From NCBI GenBank assembly GCA_018665505.1, contig JABJCS010000526.1:1-11452 (forward strand): DNA of 11,452 nt, written 5' to 3'. The notes below the pieces were generated by a model. It was not told where the DNA came from and made no database searches. It saw only the letters and a list, made by a program, of their open reading frames with translations. Numbering within the stretch: position 1 is the first letter of the stretch; the number at the start of each line of letters is the position of its first letter. The translations under genes and the position numbers were made by a program. Below are positions 6,940 to 11,452 of the stretch, one piece after another. The DNA is from Alphaproteobacteria bacterium. GTDB lineage: Bacteria; Pseudomonadota; Alphaproteobacteria; UBA8366.

Positions 6940-7371
6940 TCAGGCGGTCGCTATATAGGCTCGCAAGTTCGAGGCTTCGTACTCAAGCTCGTCAAGGCGG
7001 TGTTTGACCAGGTCGCCGATGCTGACAATACCAACAAGCTTGCCGCCGTCCACCACGGGCATGTGACGGAAGCGTTTCGTCGTCATCGTCGACATTGCGT
7101 CGGTTAGCAGCTCTGTGGGTGTGCAGCTTATGACAGGCGAAGTCATGCTAGTGCCGACACTTTCCGTCAGCACGCTCGGGCCTCGCTCGGCCAGGGCACG
7201 CACTATATCGCGCTCGGAAAGGATGCCGCTGACTGGATTGGTCTCCGTCGCAACCACCAATGCGCCAATGCCGCGATCACGTAGCATAGCGAGCGCGGAA
7301 CTAATATTGGCGTCCGGGGAAGTGGTCGCCACATTTGTCCCCTTATCACGCAAAATGTCTTCAACTCGCAT
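6940..7371 (-). CDS. Two-CBS-domain protein
   Basis: A 143-residue protein consisting almost entirely of a CBS pair (Bateman module). CBS1 (about 7-62) ends with GILSERDIVRAL, and CBS2 (about 75-128) ends with RHMPVVDGGKLVGIVSIGDLVKHRLDELE. Such stand-alone modules usually bind adenine nucleotides (AMP, ATP, NAD or S-adenosylmethionine) and act as energy or redox sensors on partner proteins. The ligand and partner here are unknown. It is cytoplasmic, with no signal or TM segment. The start ATG is clear: AGGAGG lies eight bases upstream on the minus strand. The gap of 135 bases from the ribokinase gene, with a hairpin in it, suggests a separate transcript. The stop is four bases from that of the convergent CMD-family gene. 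Confidence 0.9.
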   Translation of the reverse strand: MRVEDILRDKGTNVATTSPDANISSALAMLRDRGIGALVVATETNPVSGILSERDIVRALAERGPSVLTESVGTSMTSPVISCTPTELLTDAMSTMTTKRFRHMPVVDGGKLVGIVSIGDLVKHRLDELEYEASNLRAYIATA

Positions 7372-7457
7372 TGGAATGTCCTCCTATTACCGCTTTAGGG
7401 TCGTGAGGACTTACAATTCTACCACAAAAGTGAGAATCCCAGAACGTTAAAATTCGC

Positions 7458-7484
7458 CGCTCCTAGATGTTCGGCCCCGGAGCG
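7458..7484 (-). terminator. Weak hairpin downstream of ribokinase gene
   Basis: Within the 135-base gap between the ribokinase stop and the CBS gene, CGCTCC (7458-7463) pairs with GGAGCG (7479-7484) across a 15-base loop. Reading leftward, the stem is followed after a few bases by GAATTTT. This resembles a weak intrinsic terminator for the uspA-rbsK transcript. The loop is long and the T-run short and displaced, so the call is tentative. The rest of the gap holds the CBS ribosome binding site and nothing else I recognise. Confidence 0.25.
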
Positions 7485-7506
7485 TCTGACGGCAGCGGTT
7501 AAATTG

Positions 7507-8442
7507 CTACTTCGACAAGGGAGATTCTATGGTTCGTAATTCGTCCCATTCCTCTTGAAGAATCGCTTTAGCCGTTGGAAAACTCGGCTGAGCCCCAAGC
7601 GAAGAACAACTGAGGCCCGCCCCAATACTGGCGAAACGAAGCGCGTCCTCGACGCCCTGTCCGCGTGACATTGCGGCCGCGAAACATCCTGCGAAGGCGT
7701 CGCCGGCGCCGGTGGTATCGACTACCTCCTTCACCGGTAACGCCGGTATTCGCCATTCGGTCTCTCCGTTGGCGGCGATAGCTCCGTCGCGGCCCAAGGT
7801 CATGACGCAGAGGAAACCATGGCGTCGAGACAGCGCGCCGGGAAGCTGCATGCGATCTATTACATTATTGTCCGATGCTACGGCGATAGCGCGTCCTTCG
7901 ATCTCGTTCACCAGGACATAGTCGACGATGTCGAGAATTTCCGGTGGCACTGGAGCGACCGGGGCGACACTGAGCATCGTCTTCGCACCGCCGGCATGCG
8001 CCTGACGGACGGCAATCCAATTCTCTTCGTGGGGGACTTCCATTTGTAGAACGAGGAGATCGCCTGGTCCCAATGCGTCCTCTGGGATTTGCGAGGCGTT
8101 GGCGTCTAGGTTTGCCCCGCTGGCAACGACAATCGAGTTTTCACCTTTCGCATCGACCATGACGGCTGCGCAAGCTGTCGGCGATGTGGTTTGTTGAATA
8201 TTTGAGAGTTCCACATTCGCGGCGGTCAGATCATGGAGTGCAATATCAGCAAACCCATCCTGACCGACGCAGCCCACCATACGGACATCGGCACCGGCCT
8301 GTGCCGCGGCAAGCGCTTGATTAGCGCCTTTACCCCCGGCGACCGCCTCATAGGTAGGGCAAAGGACGGTCTCACCGGGAAGCGGTAAATGACCGACCTT
8401 GAGGACGAGGTCCACGTTGATGGATCCGAAAACGGTAATCAT
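7507..8442 (-). CDS. rbsK: Ribokinase (PfkB-family sugar kinase)
   Basis: A 311-residue kinase expected to phosphorylate D-ribose to ribose 5-phosphate with ATP in the cytoplasm. Signatures of the family are GSINVDLV (6-13), LPGET (21-25) and GGKGANQALAAAQAGA (36-51, sugar-binding PfkB signature 1). VNEIEG (178-183) and DTTGAGDAFAG (242-252, signature 2) follow, with Asp248 as catalytic base, then GAQPSFPT near the C-terminus. The length is normal. The start is ambiguous. ATG 8442 gives the natural MITVFGSIN opening but lacks an evident Shine-Dalgarno. A GTG at 8466 would add eight residues (VHDQLTDP) and sits 24 bases after the uspA stop. Either way it follows uspA in the same direction closely enough to share its FNR-linked promoter. 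No ribose transporter, RbsD or repressor is present, so another pentose or nucleoside-derived sugar is possible. Confidence 0.9.
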   Translation of the reverse strand: MITVFGSINVDLVLKVGHLPLPGETVLCPTYEAVAGGKGANQALAAAQAGADVRMVGCVGQDGFADIALHDLTAANVELSNIQQTTSPTACAAVMVDAKGENSIVVASGANLDANASQIPEDALGPGDLLVLQMEVPHEENWIAVRQAHAGGAKTMLSVAPVAPVPPEILDIVDYVLVNEIEGRAIAVASDNNVIDRMQLPGALSRRHGFLCVMTLGRDGAIAANGETEWRIPALPVKEVVDTTGAGDAFAGCFAAAMSRGQGVEDALRFASIGAGLSCSSLGAQPSFPTAKAILQEEWDELRTIESPLSK

Positions 8443-8444
8443 GG

Positions 8445-8460
8445 GATCAGTTAGCTGATC
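8445..8460. repeat. Short inverted repeat at the ribokinase start
   Basis: GATCAG-TTAG-CTGATC forms a 6-base stem with a four-base loop directly upstream of ATG 8442, within the sequence that would be coding if GTG 8466 is used. It covers the place where a Shine-Dalgarno for ATG 8442 would lie. It could damp translation of the second gene of the operon or be chance. Confidence 0.3.
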
Positions 8461-8490
8461 ATGCACGGATTCCGCAATGGTGAGAACGAA

Positions 8491-9318
8491 TTAATGCGAC
8501 AGCAATGTCGGGACCGTCATATGGCGAAGGATATGGCGGGTGGCCCCGCCAAGGACCGTCTCTCTGAACCGAGAATGGCCGTATCCCCCCATCACCAACA
8601 TGTCGATGTTGCGATCAGCGGTCCTGTTCAGTAACTCGTCGCCAATTGAAATGCCGTCGGTGAGGGTATGTGAAACTTCGACGGTGACGCCGTGACGAGC
8701 CAGGAAGTGCCCGATATCGGCGCCCGGATCGTCGCCGATATCGTCGGGGTTGGCGGATACGACATCGACCGAAGCGGCTCGTTTCAAGAGTGGCATAGCG
8801 TCGGCCACGGCACGCGCGGCTTCGCGACTGCCATTCCATGCGACCATGATCCGCTTCCCAATATCGGCCTCTTTCTGGGTATAGGGGATGACGCGAATGG
8901 GCCGTCCGGCCTGTAGGAGGACATCGTCGGCGAGCTCGGTCGCCAAACCGAATTGGACGTCGGGATCGGGCTGCCCGATGATAATCAAGTCGCTATATCG
9001 ACCGTGAACTGCGATTTGCTGTGAGGGGTCACCGGTTGCATCGCGCCATTCGCTGTTCGCGCTGAGCCCGCAGGCGGCCATGGCGGCTTCGAAGGACCCG
9101 TGCAACGCGACGATGGCCTCCTCGGTTTGCGCGCTGATGGAATTGATGACGTCTTGCGGGATAATCTCGACGAAGCCCATTGGATAGATCTGGGTTTGGC
9201 GCACGGCGAGGCCGACAATATGAGCATTGTGATTTTCGGCGAGCTTTCCCGCTAACGCGAGCCGTACCTTTGCCGAAGTTCCGCGATCCGTATAAACCAA
9301 GATGGATTTGAAAGTCAT
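8491..9318 (-). CDS. Tandem-domain universal stress protein (UspA family)
   Basis: A 275-residue cytoplasmic protein with two Usp domains. The first (about 1-147) opens with MTFKSILVYTDRG and has a degenerate nucleotide loop (IIIGQPDPDVQFG). The second (about 155-275) opens with RIMVAWNGSREAARA and has MGGYGHSRFRETVLGGAT (243-260). That matches the ATP-binding pattern G-x2-G-x9-G-(S/T) except for Gly258 in the Ser/Thr place. Nucleotide binding, if any, is thus likeliest in domain 2. Such proteins support survival under stress and energy limitation; the biochemical action is generally unclear. ATG 9318 is chosen because AAGGAG precedes it at ideal spacing; a longer frame to 9336 would begin inside the leader. 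A perfect FNR/FixK box upstream points to induction at low oxygen, as known for several usp genes in proteobacteria. It probably heads an operon with the ribokinase gene. Confidence 0.92.
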   Translation of the reverse strand: MTFKSILVYTDRGTSAKVRLALAGKLAENHNAHIVGLAVRQTQIYPMGFVEIIPQDVINSISAQTEEAIVALHGSFEAAMAACGLSANSEWRDATGDPSQQIAVHGRYSDLIIIGQPDPDVQFGLATELADDVLLQAGRPIRVIPYTQKEADIGKRIMVAWNGSREAARAVADAMPLLKRAASVDVVSANPDDIGDDPGADIGHFLARHGVTVEVSHTLTDGISIGDELLNRTADRNIDMLVMGGYGHSRFRETVLGGATRHILRHMTVPTLLSH

Positions 9319-9345
9319 GGATATCTCCTTCGGCAAATGCCTGTT

Positions 9346-9396
9346 ATTGTTCTATTATTGTTGACGAAATGATGCGTTCGCATTGATATCAATCAA
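9346..9396 (-). promoter_or_regulatory. FNR/FixK-type box and class II promoter for uspA
   Basis: TTGATATCAATCAA at 9383-9396 is an exact match to the FNR/Anr/FixK consensus TTGAT-N4-ATCAA. On the minus strand a -10-like TAATAG lies at 9357-9352, about 35 bases from the box centre. That predicts a start near 9348, with the box near -41.5 and a leader of about 30 bases ending in AAGGAG. This is the arrangement of class II FNR-activated promoters. The box match is direct; the start site is inferred. Confidence 0.7.
9361..9389 (+). promoter_or_regulatory. Candidate sigma-70 promoter for the GDP-mannose gene, overlapped by FNR box
   Basis: TTGACG (9361-9366, five of six matches to TTGACA) is followed after 17 bases by TGATAT (9384-9389, three of six to TATAAT). 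It would direct transcription rightward into the mannose-1-phosphate guanylyltransferase gene. The FNR-type box covers the proposed -10. The -10 match is poor, so this is a candidate only. Confidence 0.3.
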
Positions 9397-9436
9397 CGAA
9401 CGGGAATGATTATGAAACCGGCAAACGGTGAGGGTA

Positions 9437-10879
9437 ATGGCGAGTAGAGGCAGCGTTTATCCGGTGATTCTGTCGGGCGGGGCTGGGACACGGCTGTGGC
9501 CTTTATCGCGGTCCCTTTATCCAAAACAGCTTCTGCCGTTGACTGGAGAACGTAGCCTGCTGCAGGAAACGACGCTGCGCGTGGAATCTGAAGACTTGTT
9601 TCATTTCCCGATGATCGTCACCAACGACGAACACCGTTTCATTGTCGCCGAACAGTTGCGCGAGATCGGTACTGCGCCGAAATCCATTATCTTGGAGCCG
9701 GTAGGTCGAAATACCGCGCCGGCGGCGGCGGTGGCGTCGCTCATTCTGCAAGCAGAGGATCCCGACGCCATTATCGTACTCATGCCGTCCGATCATTTGG
9801 TCATGGAGCCAACGGTATTCGAAGCAGCGGTGGAACTCGCTGTCGATGCTGTCAATCTAGGTCGGTTGGTGACTTTCGGAATCGCGCCCACTCAGCCGGA
9901 GACCGGTTATGGTTATATCCGTCGCGGCGTACCGTTGTCCGGTGCCGTCGGTTGCTTTGAAGTGGCTCAATTTGTTGAGAAACCGGATAGGGTGACGGCT
10001 GAATCCTATATCGCGGCGGGTACTTACAGTTGGAATAGCGGCATGTTCGTTTTTCGGGCGGACGACTTTCTCGGCGAGCTGGGCCGATTGCATCCGAATA
10101 CCTTGGACGCTTGTATCGCTGCGGTCGATGGCTCTCTGTCGGATTTGGATTTTGTGCGGTTGGATCGAAACGCATTCGGCGAGGCAGAGGCGAATTCCAT
10201 CGACTATGCGGTGATGGAGCAAACCGATAAGGCGGCGGTCATTCCAGCGGAAATGGGATGGAGCGATGTCGGCGGCTGGGGTGCCCTATGGGAGAATGCC
10301 ACTCCCGACGAAGATGGGAACGTGACGCTTGGTGACGTGTTGCTCGACGATGTGAAGAACAGCTACGTTCGCAGCGACGGTGGGCGTTTGGTGGCCGTCG
10401 CGGGTATTGAGGATACGGTCGTTGTCGCGACCGACGACGCGACGCTCGTGGTGCCGCGCGGCGAGGGCTGGCGGGTCAAAGATTTGGTCGCGACATTGTC
10501 CGAGCGGGGACGCCAAGAAGTCGACCAACATCGACGCCTCTACCGGCCCTGGGGCTATTCCCAGGAAATAGATATCGGTGAGCGGTTTAAAGTGAAGCGA
10601 TTGGTCGTCTATCCTGGCGGTAGCCTATCCTTGCAGCGGCATGCAAAACGCGCCGAGCATTGGGTCGTTGTCAAAGGTGTGGCAACGGTTGTGCGGGGCG
10701 ATGAGACCCTCGTTCTGACGGTCGATCAGTCGACTTATATCCCGCTCGGCGAAACCCATCGATTGGAGAACGCGGAGGACGAACCGCTTCACGTGATCGA
10801 AGTGCAGACCGGCGATTATCTCGGTGAGGACGATATCGAGCGGTTCGAGGACATCTACGGGCGAACGGACCAGACATGA
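9437..10879 (+). CDS. manC: Mannose-1-phosphate guanylyltransferase / mannose-6-phosphate isomerase
   Basis: A 480-residue type II PMI-GMP enzyme (AlgA/ManC/XanB family, usual length about 470-490). The N-terminal nucleotidyltransferase domain has ILSGGAGTRLWPLSRSLYPKQLL (11-33, GTP-binding signature), MPSDH (116-120), FVEKP (179-183) and WNSGMFVF (199-206). The C-terminal cupin (about 365-475) has RPWG, SLSLQRHAKRAEHW (396-409), YIPLGETHRLEN and YLGEDDIERFEDIYGR. It would convert fructose 6-phosphate to mannose 6-phosphate and make GDP-mannose from mannose 1-phosphate and GTP, for exopolysaccharide or LPS. Usual family members read QxHHHRxEHW; here two histidines are Ala403 and Lys404, while Gln400, His402, Glu407 and His408 remain. 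ATG 9437 is chosen since GGTGAGG precedes it; a GTG at 9428 lies within that ribosome binding site. Its stop overlaps the next start in ATGA. Confidence 0.93.
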   Translation: MASRGSVYPVILSGGAGTRLWPLSRSLYPKQLLPLTGERSLLQETTLRVESEDLFHFPMIVTNDEHRFIVAEQLREIGTAPKSIILEPVGRNTAPAAAVASLILQAEDPDAIIVLMPSDHLVMEPTVFEAAVELAVDAVNLGRLVTFGIAPTQPETGYGYIRRGVPLSGAVGCFEVAQFVEKPDRVTAESYIAAGTYSWNSGMFVFRADDFLGELGRLHPNTLDACIAAVDGSLSDLDFVRLDRNAFGEAEANSIDYAVMEQTDKAAVIPAEMGWSDVGGWGALWENATPDEDGNVTLGDVLLDDVKNSYVRSDGGRLVAVAGIEDTVVVATDDATLVVPRGEGWRVKDLVATLSERGRQEVDQHRRLYRPWGYSQEIDIGERFKVKRLVVYPGGSLSLQRHAKRAEHWVVVKGVATVVRGDETLVLTVDQSTYIPLGETHRLENAEDEPLHVIEVQTGDYLGEDDIERFEDIYGRTDQT

Positions 10880-11331
10880 GTTCAAATTTAAAGGCCTCTC
10901 TGGCATTTCCGCCGGGCGTTGCTTATATTGACGGTGATTATCGGCCAATGTCTGAGGCGAAAATCTCCGTCCTCGATTGGGGCTTCCTACGCTCAGATGC
11001 CACCTATGACGTGGTTCATGTCTGGCAGCGTCGGTTTTTCCGTCTTGATAAGCATTTGGACCGCTTTCAGAACTCGGTGGAACGGTTGCACATGGAGCTA
11101 CCCTTCGGGCGTGAAGGTCTTATCGATGTGCTGAAGGAATGCGTGCGCCGATCGGGTTTGGACGACGCCTATGTGGAAATGATTTGTACCCGTGGTGTTT
11201 CTCCGACCTTCAGCCGCGATCCCCGCGACGCAGTAAACACCTTTATCGCCTTCGCCATCCCGTTCAGTTGGGTCGCGAACGAGGAACAGCGGGCGAGGGG
11301 ACTGAATATAGCAAGGGGCTGTCCCAGATAA
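10876..11331 (+). pseudogene. Class IV PLP aminotransferase, truncated by an insertion sequence
   Basis: The gene starts with the ATG of an ATGA overlap with manC, so the two were translationally coupled. The 146 native residues match the N-terminal domain of D-amino acid/branched-chain aminotransferases (fold type IV): YIDGDYRPMSEAKISVLDWG (17-36), SDATYDVVHVW (40-50), LDKHLDRF (57-64), and IPFSWVANEEQRARGLNIA (128-146). At base 11315 the sequence becomes insertion-sequence end. The frame then reads five foreign residues (RGCPR) and stops with TAA at 11329-11331. Family members are about 280-300 residues, and their Schiff-base lysine lies beyond the break point, so the 151-residue product should lack PLP chemistry. 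The intact ancestor would have transaminated an amino acid or keto acid of unknown identity. Linkage to GDP-mannose synthesis is unexplained. The remainder should lie beyond the right end of the insertion. Confidence 0.88.
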
Positions 11332-11452
11332 CCGAGATTAGAGGTTATCATGGTATCCATGCGCAAGAGCCGTCTGAGCAGATACAGGCAGGATCGTCTG
11401 ATCGAACATTTTGTTGCTGGCACGACGGCCCGGACAGCTGCCAGTTTATGTG
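11315..11452 (+). mobile_element. Left end of an IS1595-family insertion sequence (partial)
   Basis: Coding similarity to the class IV aminotransferase stops at base 11314. GGGGCTGTCCCAGATAAC begins at 11315, resembling the terminal inverted repeats of IS1595-family elements (GGGGCTGT-type ends). A transposase start follows 35 bases in. Just inside, GATAACC (11327-11333) and GGTTATC (11343-11349) form a perfect 7-base dyad abutting the transposase ATG. The family makes 8-base target duplications, so the predicted duplication is TATAGCAA (11307-11314). The right end is outside the window, so neither the repeat pair nor the duplication can be confirmed here. Confidence 0.8.
11350..11452 (+). 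CDS. IS1595-family transposase, N-terminal fragment (runs off window)
   Basis: From ATG 11350 the frame stays open to the window edge, giving 34 residues. They begin MVSMRKSRLSRYRQDRLIEH and continue with FVAGTTARTAASL. This is the recognisable N-terminus of IS1595-family (ISXO2-like) transposases, with a helix-turn-helix-like region in which TARTAASL is highly typical. The DDE-type catalytic domain would follow beyond the window. An ATG three codons later (11359) is an alternative start. No good Shine-Dalgarno precedes either; the subterminal dyad occupies that place. The enzyme would catalyse transposition of the element that breaks the aminotransferase gene. Whether the transposase is intact cannot be seen. 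Confidence 0.8.
   Translation, partial: MVSMRKSRLSRYRQDRLIEHFVAGTTARTAASLC

Noticed and set aside
11311..11331. Simple frameshift or nonsense mutation as the cause of the short class IV aminotransferase
   Set aside because: No other frame downstream continues the aminotransferase; the sequence instead matches an insertion-sequence end followed by a transposase N-terminus.
1..11452. CRISPR arrays, tRNA or rRNA genes, prophage, defence islands or toxin-antitoxin pairs
   Set aside because: No regularly spaced repeats, no RNA-gene landmarks and no protein families of these kinds were seen on either strand.

Overview
The window reads as ordinary chromosomal DNA of a free-living Gram-negative bacterium, most likely an alphaproteobacterium. 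This rests on moderate-to-high GC coding sequence, tightly packed genes, an FNR/FixK-type box, and a chemoreceptor, S/N-oxide reductase and PMI-GMP enzyme of proteobacterial type. The lineage is inferred; no rRNA or other marker gene is present. No tRNA, rRNA, CRISPR array or phage gene was seen, and no gene-free stretch exceeds 300 bases.

Left part (1-1867): the 3' end of a glutathione S-transferase gene (+) converges on and overlaps by 6 bases a class III, glutamate-1-semialdehyde-aminomutase-like aminotransferase (-). A roughly 250-base AT-rich divergent promoter region with a perfect dyad separates the aminotransferase from the next gene.

Middle (2121-6935): a two-pass methyl-accepting chemotaxis protein (+) whose sensor domain carries a CxxCH haem c attachment motif. 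It converges, with 14 bases between stop codons, on a large cytoplasmic molybdopterin S/N-oxide reductase of the DMSO reductase/biotin sulfoxide reductase family (-). Divergent from the reductase is a carboxymuconolactone-decarboxylase-family protein (+). The region between these two holds a dense set of perfect palindromes that look like operators.

Right part (6940-9318, all -): a two-CBS-domain protein, then a probable uspA-rbsK operon (tandem universal stress protein and ribokinase). Upstream of uspA is a perfect FNR/FixK consensus (TTGAT-N4-ATCAA), spaced correctly from a -10-like element for a class II activated promoter. This ties the operon to low oxygen.

Right end (9437-11452, +): a bifunctional mannose-1-phosphate guanylyltransferase/mannose-6-phosphate isomerase, coupled by an ATGA overlap to a class IV aminotransferase. 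That gene is broken at codon 147 by the left end of an IS1595-family insertion sequence, whose transposase runs off the window.

Taken together, the haem chemoreceptor, the S/N-oxide reductase and the FNR-controlled stress protein suggest an organism that adjusts to falling oxygen. The grouping is loose rather than a single operon, and I see no clearly undescribed system. The best leads are the haem chemoreceptor beside the reductase, the FNR box that may act on two divergent genes, the palindrome cluster at 6296-6359, and the insertion-disrupted aminotransferase.
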